From NCBI GenBank assembly GCA_949358305.1, contig OX442322.1, positions 3,968,001 to 4,032,000 of the forward strand: a DNA stretch of 64,000 nucleotides, written 5' to 3'. Of the stretch, positions 1 through 10,344 are shown one piece after another; position 1 is the first letter of the stretch; every line of letters starts with the position of its first letter. The DNA comes from Strigamia acuminata. Its lineage: Eukaryota; Arthropoda; Chilopoda; Geophilomorpha; Linotaeniidae. The notes under the pieces were generated by a model. The model did not search any database. It worked only from the letters and a program-made list of their open reading frames with translations, and was not told the DNA's origin. The translations under genes and the position numbers were made by a program.

Positions 1-707
1 TTTCGTGTGATTCAAATACATGTTTATTAACATTACAACTGGGTTGGGGTTCTGGATAAGTGTAACGGCGGCTACACTGGTTGAGGATCCGGGCGATTCT
101 GTTCGAGTGGTGCGGCTGACTTTGCGGCATCGTCACAGTTAGCGCTACGGAGACGTATTCGGTCCCGCAGCTCGGATATCTATTAATACGAAGAATCCTT
201 CGTATTTGGTCGGGAATGTTCATTAGAATATTCCGTGTTCAGATCAATAAAGCATTATTAGTGTAATATAACAAATGAATTGTTATATTGTTATTCTATG
301 GGCGGGGACAGTCACGACAGTCGAGGGGACCATCGCGGGAGTTGTTGAGGCTCCATCCGCCAGCATGCCTTACGACGACAAGATCTCGTGATAAGGCGCC
401 GAGTATTTGTTTTCTGCATCAAGTCGCTTTCAGTGGTACCAACCACTGGGTAAACAGTTCCTGGGGGACTACCAGATCGGCATTACCAATACCCGAGTAT
501 TTGTTTAGCGCAAGGTATGAATGCAATTGCTCACGGGCTACCAACCCGGTGCGTCGCCTGTAGATAAGGCTTTTACCAACCTCAGGCAAATCTTGCCTAC
601 TTAACGGAAGGGCCAATGCACTGCATCGGAACCCTGGGAAAATGGTTTGCCCGCATTTGTTTGACGGGTTTGACTTCCCGTGTATATGCTCTGGCAGAGC
701 ATCTGAC
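1..707 (-). mobile_element. LTR-B0, left part of a long terminal repeat split by the P element
   Basis: This segment aligns throughout with the solo LTR at 5675-7420 (shared blocks include GGTTGAGGATCCGGGC, CGGAGACGTATT and CCATCCGCCAGCATGCC). It lacks roughly the first 165 bp, which lie outside the window. It continues at 8038-8761 after the P element. Orientation is taken from a third copy that is followed by a primer-binding site (59670), so transcription would run on the minus strand. Internal hairpin modules are visible, for example at about 299-395. It has no coding capacity; short ORFs here are chance. Confidence 0.8.
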
Positions 708-734
708 CAAGGAGGTGAGAAGGAGATGTAACTG
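708..734 (+). repeat. Left 27-bp terminal inverted repeat of the P element
   Basis: This is identical to the reverse complement of 8011-8037 over all 27 positions. The 7-bp target duplication ATCTGAC lies immediately outside, at 701-707. Confidence 0.93.
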
Positions 735-837
735 AATATACACTTCCGGTACAATGCTCACCTTCGGTGAGATGACATCATAAAATCTCAAGCGGCCATT
801 TTGCATACAACCGTAACAGTAGTTTACTACGGTGATA

Positions 838-1900
838 ATGGCAAATAACTCGATACAAGAACAGAATATGTAAGTACAACAAATAATTAAGTTTAAACAT
901 TTAATTCAATCCACTGTCTACTGTTTTAGTGTATGTGCTTTGAAAGAAATATGTGCAAAAACGCAAAGCAGCTTGAAAAGTGTTACTTGTCCAGATGTAT
1001 TAATCGTGGATGCCGTGAAGAAACTTACTCAACAGGACACCTGTATAGATTGGAAATCATTTATTTTGAATTCTGAAACTATTGCCTTTATTAAAAAATG
1101 CAAGCTAAGTTATTCTTGGCACTCGGGCCACGTATTTCGATCAAATTCATCTGTTGAAGACGGTGTAAAGATCTGTCTCTTACAAGTTGAAGTTAGTTTT
1201 TTATTTATAAATATTTTATTTATTTATTTATATTTTGTTTACTTTTTGTCTGCAGCAATGCAAGCTACTGCTACCTGGTGATCTCCGCTATCTAGCTCAG
1301 TGTTTTTTACGTCGATTTCTAGATTTAGTAGCTAAACAGCAATCACAACGCGAAGTAAGTAGCCACCAGCAACAGCAGCAGCAACTAGTCAATGGGTTGG
1401 AAAACAATGATTCTGCGGGTGTATGCCATGTTGCAGGATATGCTTTAAAAAAAATTAAAAGAAAATATTCAAAGCATAAAGAATGCCACCTATTTCTTGC
1501 ACAAAACATTAAAGAAGCAGATGCTGTAGCAGAAGAAAATGAGTGGTTTACATTGGCCATTAATAATGGCGGTTTAATAAGAGTGTCTAAAACATTGTTT
1601 AAATTTGCGCAAAATATTCATTCCATTATTTTTAAGTATTTGAATTCGAATGCAACCACTAGCAATGTCACAGATATTTTAAATTTATTAAAAACTAATG
1701 ATATGATCACAACTGAATGGGAAAAGTTCTGGATAGAAATTAATTCATGTTGTAATCTAAAAAAATTAATTTTTGAAGAAATTATTCGTGTAATGTGTAA
1801 TGTAACTGGAACAGCACTATGCTTAACAGCAAATCAAAAGCGCAGAATTAAGGGAAATAAAAAAAAAATTACAAAATTATTCAGAAAAGAATGGTATTAA
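838..1900 (+). CDS. Three-exon P-element accessory gene, 307 aa, convergent to the transposase
   Basis: The exons I infer are 838-869 (ATG; donor AT|GTAAGT), 930-1185 (acceptor TTTTAG; weaker donor CAA|GTTGAA) and 1256-1900 (acceptor CTGCAG). Together they give one open frame of 307 codons. Without splicing only fragments appear. The third exon has a short glutamine run. It then has an AGYALKKIKRKY block, a Cys-containing stretch, and an NNGGLIRVSKTLFKFAQNI block. That pattern resembles the C-terminal part of P/THAP9-type transposases (a Gly-Tyr motif, then 'GGL-x-x-S' before a helix); this comparison is from memory and only suggestive. The main transposase on the other strand ends before any such block. 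Its role may be to complete or modulate the transposase. A chance retained fragment is the alternative, but the conserved splice signals and length argue against that. Confidence 0.6.
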
Positions 1901-2036
1901 AACAATTTTAATTTATTTCCAAATAAACTTATATAAAAATTACAAAATCATTCAGAAAAGAATTTATTCATTATTAAACTTTATATAAAAATTAAAAAAT
2001 CGTTCAGAAAAGAATTTATTCATTAATAAACTTAAT
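1868..2036. repeat. Short tandem repeat at the convergent 3' ends
   Basis: About three copies of a roughly 60-bp AT-rich unit containing TTCAGAAAAGAAT and TAAACTT. It starts within the last codons of the plus-strand gene and stops at the transposase stop codon. The repeat may supply poly(A) signals in both directions (AATAAA-like words occur in it). Confidence 0.6.
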
Positions 2037-2038
2037 AT

Positions 2039-5000
2039 TCAAGAAATATTTGTGTTCCTTCCTTTTATAACAGATTTTTTCAAAATGTCAAATTTCCTAC
2101 AATTCTGTGTATATTGCAACAAATTTGGGGTTTCATTGCATCCTCCTGCAGCACGGTGTTTTGCAAATTCTTCCTCCACTGGGTCCTGATTAAATTTTTT
2201 GGTAAAAATATTTTCTGCTCCAAGATCAATTAAATATTTAATCATTTCACAGATTGATTTTGCTGTAATCACAAAAGAAATAATTCATTTACAACTATTT
2301 TACAGGTGGATTTTACTGTATTCAAAATACAAAAATAATTTTATGACTGGGAAAACTTACTGGTGATTTTTAAGGCAGTTCTAGTTTGCTCAGGCAACAA
2401 GGAATCTGATTTTTCTGCTTCTTCTTCCCAACTTTGAAGATAATTGAGGAAAACATCTTTAAGCCACTAAAAAAAATTAAAAATTGAAGCAAAAGGTGTA
2501 TGAGAAATAAATAAAATACTTACTAATAATCTGGTGTCACTAGATGATGTGTAGGGATTAAGGTCTTCATTTCTTTTCCGCCTTCCTTCAAAACAATTAC
2601 GCGTGTTGAACATGTCAAACCAGCGATTGAAATGAGAAATAAATAGCTGCGTTTCACTTGATTCATCCCCACAGTATCTTGCAACAGCTTTTTCCACTGA
2701 TTTGCTTAAAATTTGAGTGGCAAATTTCACTCGCATCTTCCCCGCACAAGTTAAATAAACATGCAAATCAGTAATTTTGTGCAAGATACGTGGGTTATTG
2801 TCAAGATTCCTTCTGTATGTATTTTCAATGTGGTCCCAAATTATATGCTTTCCATTCTTGAAAAGGAGCCTTTTCTTGCTGGTGCTTCTGCTGCTGTGAA
2901 GTGCATTTCGAGCTGTCTTAATTACATGACAGGGATCACACACAAAGTATAATGGTCTTTCTTCATTTCTGGCATAGATGTTTTTGCATTTGTAATTATT
3001 TCCATCAATGTTTCCTTTGCTCAATTTAAACATTGATTTGTTAATTGAGGCTCCATCACAAACCAAACACAAAATTTTTACACCAACACCTTCCAGATGT
3101 TCAATGGCTTCCCAGATAATGGCTGCTTGTTGCTCAGCGGTTAAATTTTTGGTTGCAAAAAAACCAACAGGCATCAGTGTGTCATTTACAATACCGTGGA
3201 CCATTAGCTGTAAAATATGAGTGGCTACTGGAGTATTGGAGACACAGTTGGCAGAATTCAATTTAAACACCTCATTTTGTGCATCATTCAAATGTACATA
3301 TCCTATTAATTCTCCTGTACACCTTTTGTACACTACCTCCTCTGAAATCTTTATCTCGTCAAAGATTAAGGTGAAATATTTTTCATAATTATTTTGCAGC
3401 AAGTCCACTTTATTTTTCAAACAGTCCAAAGCGCTGGCTGAAAAGCCTGGAGCTGACACAACATCTTTACTATAGTTGTAGAGTGTTTTCTCTGAAGGCA
3501 GAGTCACAAATCCTCTTTCTCGAAGGGCCCTGTAAGATGAACTAGACTTGCACTTCAGGTAAAGGCACCACTTTATGAGTAATGGATGCCAACGATGTCC
3601 ATTTGGAGATTTGCACTTTGCTGCACGCAATTGTTCCTTCAAAAAAAGAGATTGAAATTCACTCAGTTGATTTTGGTTTCCTCTCAAAATGTCTAATAAG
3701 TTTTCATTGTCAGAGGCATCAAGGTAATGAGCAGACTTTTTAAATGAGTCCTTAATTCTTTGCTGTAATCTCTTTATGGTTTTGGAAGCAGAAATCATTT
3801 TCCTTTTATTTTCCTTCATCTTCGTTTGTAGGTTTGCTCTTGATAAGTAGCGATTATTGCATTGAGGAGCAAAACTTGTAGATATGGTCACATAGTTGCA
3901 CATTTGTCTATCTGTTTTTAGATATTTTACACAGTTTAGACATCTGATCCCTTGGGTAAATCCTTTACAAGTAATGGATCTCACAGCTCCAGTCTGGGCA
4001 CAGTAAAGTCCTTTTTCAGATTTTCCAGCTTTGAAAAATGCTCCTACAAATTTTTCATCGGTAATACCAAGGCAAATATGACGAGATTCCAGTTCTTTTA
4101 ATAACTTCACGAACTCGTTTTGGTTTTTAATGTCTGCTGGTATTGGATAAATGTAAGGCTCTGGTGTCCATTCTTTCCCCAACAATTCAATTCTGCAGCT
4201 GAAGTCATTAGTGACAGTCACTGCAATGTGCACCAAGTGCTGGTTGTTTTTCTGATACATTTTGAAAAATGTTGCACTATTTTCTTGCTTGAGAATGGCC
4301 CATTTGTCACCAGAAAATGATCTTATAAAAGTTTGCAGGTTTCCAACAACTGCATCTAGTTCACCTACAAATAAATTATAAATTTTATCTTACTGATATT
4401 GATTAAATGATTAAAGTTTTACCACAATCAATTTCTTCATTTGTAACTGGTGTAACTGGTGTAACTGGTGGGTCTTCTACATGATCATTTAAAAGTGGAT
4501 CCTCAACCTTAAAACAAAGTAATTTATATATAATAGATGCTGGTACTCCTATTTTTCTCAGAAAATACCTGCAGCAACTTTCTTTTTTTCTTTGGGGATT
4601 GAACTAAAACTTGTTCACGGTTCCGAGGTGAAGGTCGTCGTTTTGAGATCTGAAATGTATATTCGATTTTATTTGTTTTAGTTGATATTTTATTGATTTT
4701 ATTTGTTTTAGTTGATATTTTATTGATTTTATTTTTTTAAGTTGATTTTTTATTGATTTTAATTCTTTAAGTTGATTTTTATTGATTTTATTTCTTTAAG
4801 TTGATTTTTATTGATTTTATTTCTTTAAGTTGATTTTTATTGATTTTATTTCTTTGAGTTGATTTTTTTTTATCAATTTTATCGGATCGTTTAGTCGACA
4901 GTCGCTTTGTCGACTACGGCGACAGTCGCTTTGTCGACTACGGCGACTAAACAATAATTTAATGAGTTCAACTGTTAAATTGGATTTAAGGGTGATTGTT

Positions 5001-7883
5001 TTCTAACATTTTTTCGCCTCAAACGTGCATTTTTTTGTCCCAAACGTGCATTTTTTCGCCTTAGACGTGCATTTTTTTGCCTTAGACGTGCATTTTTTCG
5101 CCTTAGACGTGCATTTTATTTGCATAAAATTTCCTTTTTTTTGCAAAAACGTACATTTTTCACCAAAACATGCATTTTTTGGCCTTAAACGGGCATTTTA
5201 TTCGCATAAAAGTGCATTTTTTTTGCAGAAACGTACATTTTTCACCAAAACAAGCATTTTTTCGCCTTAAACGGGCATTTTATTCGCATAAAAGTGCATT
5301 TTTTTTGCAGAAACGTACATTTTTCACCAAAACATGCATTTTTTGGCCTTAAACGGGCATTTTATTCGCAGAAAAGTGCATTTTTTTTGCAGAAACGTAC
5401 ATTTTTCACCAAAACATGCATTTTTTCGCCTTAAACGTGCATTTTTTCGCATAAAAGTGCATTTTTTTATACCTACGTGCATTTTTTGTATTATCGTACA
5501 TTTTTTCGCTTAAACCTGCGTTTTTGACGACGGTTGTCAAAACGGCGTAACTATTGAGATGCGCGCGTTTAGGGCATGCACATTTGAGATGCGCTCGTTT
5601 AGGGCACGCAAATTTGAGATGCGCGCAACTGGCCGTGTAATTTAAGATGCCCCTGATCTCAAAATTTAAATCGTTGTGACGATTCTACTTTTGGGCTAAT
5701 TTATTAGTCCTTTTGAGATAGATAATTCGGTTTATACAAGACGTTGCTAAGTTTAGCAACAACCTAACCGAGATAAGCTACGGAAGCCCTTACAAACATG
5801 AATATGTAATCAAGTAGAAATAACTTACAGTTTTAGTGTGACATGACATATTTATTACTAAATATTAACAACAAAATATGGGTTCTTGACGCGTGTAAAC
5901 GGGCGGCATCAACTGGTTGAGGATCCGGGCAAAGCCAGAGGGATACGGCTGACTTGCGGCATCGTCACAAATATCGCTACGGAGACGTATTTGGTCCGCA
6001 GCATCGAGTATCTAATAACGCGAAGAGTCCTTCGCATAAGTAGGAATATTCAGCAGAATATTCCATGTTCCAAATGAATAAAAGTAAAGTAATTAGTGGA
6101 ATACGACAAATGAATTGTTGTATAAATATTAATTGGGCGGGGACCGTCACGACAATTGAAAGAACGTCGCGGGAGTTGTTGAGACTCCATCCGCCAGCAT
6201 GCCTTACGACGACGAGATCTCGTGATCAGGCGCCGAGTATTTAATTGTGTGCTTTAACTCGCTATCGGTGGTACCAACCACCAGGTAAACATTTCTATGG
6301 ACTTACCGGTATAAAAAGATATTGCCAATACAGGATTACCAATGCCCGAGTAATTTATTTAACACAGTGTTGTTCAACTCCTGTTCACGGGTTACTAACC
6401 CGGAGGGTACGATGGGGCGGGGACCGTCACGACGGTCGAGAGAACCATCGCGGGAGGATTTGACTCCTCCATCCGCCAGCATGCCTTACGATGGCGGGAT
6501 CCAATGATCGAGCACCGGGTAAAATATTATTTGGCCACTGCCGTTGGATTACCATTATCCAGGTAGTTATTTATCGCAACATCTGAAGATATTACTCACG
6601 GGCTACCAACCCGGCGTGTTACCTGTGCATTAGGCCTTTACCGACTTTTAACGAGCGGAAGGACCAATCGTAGAAAGACGGGAACCTGCGTGGGTTGTTT
6701 ACAACAACCATCCTGCAGCGGACTGTGGCCAGTTAGCTGAGGGACCTACTTTCATTTAGCAAGGTCGTACTGTATACGACCGTTATATTAAGCCACCGTA
6801 CGAAGTCCTACTGTCCCGTAGAACAGCTGGCTAACGTTACGGGGCCATTTCATGCGAATGCATGTCTATTACCGGAGTTAGCCTTCCCGAAATAGCCCTA
6901 CAACAGCAATAACAAAATAGTAATGAATACTAACTGTGGAGAGCTGAGGTGGCCTGATGTGTCGATAGAGAATAATGAAATCAAACAATAACAATTCAAC
7001 TACAGACAATATACAAGTTCAGTTATCAAGCCAGGCTCTGGAAGTGAGAAAACTGAAGCTTATATAGTTCTGTAGAACTACTAGATTGGCGACAGCCAAT
7101 CAGCGTACGAATCGGTGGATTCGTGGGTCACTAGTCCGGACCTAATATATGACTATGTCCAGATGGGCCCAGTTGGGGTCCAGAAAGGTCCGATTGGTTC
7201 CCTTTGACAGGTAAGTAATGTGGATATTGATTCGATAGAATCAACACCATCAAGTAATTAATACTTAATTCATATTGAATAAAATAGTTATATTTTATTC
7301 ACCGTGTTTAAATAATTATTTATCACACTTTTTAGTTTTAACCGAGTTTGAAATACGCGCGTTGGTTAAACAGCGCCATCTATGGTGAACATTGATAACT
7401 ATCGATTTGTAATCATCACATCGTGCACACATCTAACTTGTAAAATGAGCACATTTGCTTCCCACTCTTATAAAAAAAATATTTTTAAATTCATACCTTT
7501 GAAGAATCAATAATAGTTGAGGCTGCAATTGGATCCTGATCTTCTGCAGGCAAATTCCCATCTTCAACATTAAAATGCTTTAAGCAGATGTAAGTATTTC
7601 TTTTTACATGTTCCAAAGAATTAAACTTTCCATCTGAACGTCTACATAAATTTATCCAGCGCTGACATTTTGAACAAGAAACACAATTGTTAGAATTGTG
7701 TTTGTTTGGTTCACCACTTAAAAGTTGCTGCAATTGTTGATTTCTGAACTCGGTGCATGGTTTTGGAAAAGGAATAAACATAACATTATTTTCATACCTT
7801 GTATCACTTTTACAAAGGCCATAACAACAGTGTTTAGTTCCCTTTCCAGTTGGATTTACTGGTCTGCCAATTCTAGGCAACAT
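2039..7883 (-). CDS. P-element transposase, THAP9-like, six exons, 907 aa, no visible lesion
   Basis: The exons read on the minus strand are 7883-7497, 4649-4569, 4507-4423, 4364-2524, 2466-2361 and 2262-2039. Every junction has GT/AG and the phases join into 907 codons, close to the length of human THAP9 (about 900). Exon 1 encodes a THAP zinc finger: a Cys pair near residues 20-24, then WINLC, then ICLKHF giving the C-x2-H end. Exon 2 has a PKKKRK nuclear-localisation sequence. Exon 4 holds the RNase-H-like core with FDEIKI, CDGASIN and FVCDPCHVIKTARN. The last exon has NQDPVEEEF followed by a Gly-rich, Asn/Pro segment typical of the P-family C-terminus. The protein should bind the terminal repeats and catalyse excision and integration in the nucleus. 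Intron 1 is 2.85 kb and contains a solo LTR. The start is the first ATG ahead of the zinc finger. Confidence 0.87.
4650..4880. repeat. AT-rich tandem repeat in transposase intron 1
   Basis: About seven imperfect copies of a 28-32-bp unit of the form TGATTTTATTTGTTTTAGT. It is non-coding and lies just upstream of the exon 2 acceptor on the minus strand. Confidence 0.75.
4895..4948. repeat. Two tandem copies of a 24-bp unit with internal dyad
   Basis: The unit CGACAGTCGCTTTGTCGACTA is repeated with GTCGAC palindromes, flanked by TTTAGTCG and CGACTAAA. The whole block can fold back on itself. Confidence 0.65.
5005..5530. repeat. Minisatellite of about 22-bp units (CGTGCATTTTTTCGCCTTAAA)
   Basis: More than 20 diverged copies of a CGTGCATTTTTT / CGTACATTTTTCACC unit, with higher-order repetition of about 88 bp. 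The short ORFs here only reflect the repeat. It sits within intron 1 of the P transposase. Confidence 0.8.
5557..5640. repeat. Three copies of a 33-bp unit (GAGATGCGCGCGTTTAGGGC)
   Basis: Three direct copies separated by ACATTT/AAATTT, immediately left of the solo LTR insertion. Confidence 0.7.
5675..7420 (-). mobile_element. LTR-B1, solo LTR (1.75 kb) inside the P-element intron
   Basis: It starts TGTGACGATTC, ends AATCATCACA, and is flanked by the 4-bp duplication TCGT (5671-5674 and 7421-7424). No internal region or second LTR is present, so it is a solo LTR formed by LTR-LTR recombination. It matches LTR-B0 and LTR-B2 along its length. It holds two related structured modules (about 6134-6241 and 6413-6525) and a CTCF-like motif near 7371. 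It is inserted in intron 1 of the P transposase without touching a splice site. Confidence 0.88.
7371..7385 (+). promoter_or_regulatory. CTCF-like motif in LTR-B1
   Basis: CAGCGCCATCTATGG reads on the other strand as CCATAGATGGCGCTG, close to the animal CTCF core (CCA-x-x-AG-R-x-GGC). The same block lies near the equivalent end of LTR-B0 and of both gypsy-3 LTRs. Binding is inferred only. Confidence 0.45.
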
Positions 7884-8010
7884 TGCATACGATGGAAATT
7901 TGAAATCAACGCATTTGTATGTAAAATGGCGTCATGTATCCCATAATGCAATGCTTTTATTGCACATGCGCATATGAACTAGTCTGCGCATAAAACCCGT
8001 GTTTTGTGTG
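7884..8010 (-). promoter_or_regulatory. Upstream region of the P transposase
   Basis: There are 127 bp between the transposase ATG and the right terminal repeat, which must contain the promoter and subterminal transposase sites. It includes an ATGCGCATATG dyad near 7967. No convincing TATA box was seen. Confidence 0.35.
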
Positions 8011-8037
8011 CAGTTACATCTCCTTCTCACCTCCTTG
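8011..8037 (-). repeat. Right 27-bp terminal inverted repeat of the P element
   Basis: This is the perfect inverted partner of 708-734. The target duplication ATCTGAC follows at 8038-8044. Confidence 0.93.
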
Positions 8038-8761
8038 ATCTGACCTATGACCGGGGAATCGCTCAGATAGATGCGACTATCACCGATCATATAGTTTGAT
8101 ATTTATTTAACGTTGTTAATCAATCCCGTGCATGGACGATATACTATGCCACCGTACGAAATCTAACTGTCCCTTGGGACAGCAAGCTAGCGCTACGGGG
8201 CCATTTCATGTGTGAAACATGTCTATTACCGGAGTTAGCCTTCCCGAAAGGGCCCTACAACAAGCAATAACAAACTAGTAATAATACTATTTGTGGAGAG
8301 CTGAGGAGGCCTGATGTGTCGATAAAGAAAGTGAGATCCAACGATAACAACTTATCAATACAAACAATATAAACATATTCAGAATCAAGCCAAGGGGGCC
8401 GCGCTGGTGAAAACCAGAGCTTATATAGTTCTAGAGAACAATCAGATTAGCGACAGCCAATCAGACGTCAGAATCCATGGATTCGTGGATCACTAGTCCG
8501 GACCTAATAATGAACTGGGTCCAGAAGAGTCCGATTGGTCCTCTTCAAAAGGTAAGTATAACAAGATATTGATTCGATAGAATCAATATCCCAAGTAAAT
8601 AATACTTTGTGGAGTCTAATAAAATACCGCATATTTTATTCGCAACGTTTATATTAATTCTTTAATATATCTCGTAACTTTATCGAGTTTAAACTGCGCG
8701 CGTTAGATAAACAGCGCCATCTAGTGTGAACATTGGATAATACGGTTTTATAACCGTCACA
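8038..8761 (-). mobile_element. LTR-B0, right part
   Basis: This continues LTR-B0 after the P element and matches 6760-7420 of LTR-B1 (shared CCACCGTACGAA, GGGGCCATTTCATG and GGCCTGATGTGTCGATA). It ends CCGTCACA at 8761. The next base starts copia-1 coding sequence, so the LTR is inserted in copia-1. The target duplication cannot be checked because the left end is outside the window. Confidence 0.82.
8712..8726 (+). promoter_or_regulatory. CTCF-like motif in LTR-B0
   Basis: CAGCGCCATCTAGTG is the best CTCF match in the window (reverse CACTAGATGGCGCTG). It sits 36 bp from the LTR end. Confidence 0.5.
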
Positions 8762-9741
8762 ATGTGACGACAAAGGAACCGTTGTTCGCCATCGCGCACG
8801 ATTAGTGGCAAGAGGATTTGAACAAGTTAAAGGCAGGGATTTTCATGAAGTATACAATCCGGTTGTCACATTTGCACTCGTTCGCCTATTATTCTTCTTG
8901 CTTGTGGTATGTGCTGGATGGGTGACTAAACATCTGGATGTAAAATGTGCCTTCCTTTAAGGATCTTTGGAAGAAGAAATCTACATGGATCCTCCAAGTG
9001 GCTTCGAACGACATGATGGAAATGTGTGGAAATTAGAGAAAAGTCTCTACGGACTCCATCAGGCGGGCAGGTGTTGGTGGTTAGAACTTGACCGTGCATT
9101 AAAAGAGACTGGTTTAATTCCCCTCGCGTCATGTGAATGTATCTATCGTTCCGGATGGAATGCATTCGTATTGGTTTACGTCGACGACGTTCTCATTATC
9201 GGTTCAAATGACTTTGTGATCGATAACGTGATACGAACAATTAGAACTATTTTTGATATTAAGGACTTAAGTCGTGTTCAAAAGTTTTTGGGAATTAATT
9301 TCCGCCACAATGAAGAAGACAACTGTGTTTATTTAGAACAAACGTCATGTATACGCAAACTGTCTAATATTTTCTCTTTTATATCTTTTCAGAGAAAGTA
9401 TGAACCAATGAAATTCGGGTCGGTCATCAATGCAGAAACGATGCGAAACGAAAAGGGCATTGATCTACCATATCGAGAGTTGGTTGGATCTTTGTTGTTT
9501 CTCGCACGAATGACAAGACCAGACATCCTGTACGCAGTCAGCGTTTTGGCGAGATATTCTTCAAAACCTAGTATCGTTGCCTGGATGCATTTAGAACATT
9601 TATTCAATTATGTGAGGTCGACCCCGTATCAGTGCATTAAGATGAAGAGACCAGAGCGCGTCGCCTTTCAATGTTATTCCGATGCATCGTTTGCGTCCGA
9701 CATTGATACATGCAGGTCGGTTTCTGGACATATCGTGTTTC
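8762..9741 (+). pseudogene. Copia-1 pol fragment: reverse transcriptase and start of RNase H
   Basis: The translation runs from RARLVARGFEQVKG through HLDVKCAFL, SLYGLHQAGR, the catalytic YVDDV and the SLLFLARMTRPDI block to CRSVSGHIVF, all standard Ty1/copia RT-RNase H motifs. One in-frame TAA (about 8959, at the position of a usual Tyr in 'AFLYG') interrupts it. The upstream gag, protease and integrase lie beyond LTR-B0, outside the window. The reading frame continues at 16504 after copia-2. It is not expressible as a whole protein. Confidence 0.85.
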
Positions 9742-10298
9742 TGTAGCTCTGTGACGCAATAAATGCACGATAAATCGTGCTGGAAGCGTGAAAATAACGT
9801 GCTCACGGCAATGCATGAGCTGGAAAAATTGCCGTGATGCGTAAACGCGAGTTCGGGTCTGTATTGGGCCAGAAAACGCGTGTACCACACTTATAAAGAC
9901 GTGTGGCACATAAACTAATACTGATAATTAACAAAATACACTTTAATTCGAGAAAACTTACATAATTGATCCAAAAACCATTGGAAAACATAGAGAAACA
10001 CACTGGCTGTGTGCGCGGCCATTTGCAATGTGCCAGAGACATCTGGTGGCCGATATTATAAACAATAATAATGAAAAACATAAGAACAAGATAGAGGATG
10101 CATGAAACCTAATGTAGTGAGTACATTTAACCCGGTATCATGCATTCTCTTTACAAACAAGCATGAAAACACTAAATAAACACTGAATAACCCAGGAAAA
10201 TGGAAACAATTACCGATAAATGATAAAATAAACATTTTAAAGCCATTTCACATCGAAAAACGATTTAATTAGGTGAAAAGCGGTTCCAAAGTCCAACA
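9742..10298 (-). repeat. Copia-2 3' LTR
   Basis: 557 bp, TGTAGCTCTG...GTCCAACA, nearly identical to 15947-16503. The interior next to it (10299-10312) reads as a purine tract (TCGAAGGAGGGAAT) on the element strand. Confidence 0.92.
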
Positions 10299-10344
10299 AT
10301 TCCCTCCTTCGATGTAAAATGTTGGTGTTGAATGATCGAAAAAG

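Larger units (their letters stand above)
708..8037 (-). mobile_element. Complete P-type (THAP9-like) DNA transposon
   Basis: Perfect 27-bp terminal inverted repeats (708-734 and 8011-8037; ends CAAGGAGG and CCTCCTTG) enclose 7.3 kb. The flanks repeat ATCTGAC (701-707 and 8038-8044), 7 bp by this reading or 8 bp if the next C is counted on both sides. P elements are known for 8-bp duplications and ends starting with CA. The element interrupts LTR-B0, and removing it joins two collinear LTR halves. It contains an uninterrupted six-exon transposase on the minus strand, a convergent three-exon gene on the plus strand, several tandem repeats, and a solo LTR inside intron 1. Near the left end there are small hairpins (CTCACC-TTC-GGTGAG at about 757-771) that might be subterminal binding sites. 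Confidence 0.9.

Noticed and set aside
5025-5352. Phe/His-rich ORFs
   Set aside because: They are translations of the 22-bp minisatellite.
6940-7000. Hammerhead ribozyme in LTR-B (CCTGATGTGTCGAT ... GAAA)
   Set aside because: The core reads CTGATGT rather than CTGANGA, and I could not form the three required stems.
9600-10081. Minus-strand ORFs of about 90 codons in the copia-2 LTRs
   Set aside because: They occur in both LTRs, overlap each other in different frames and show no protein motif.
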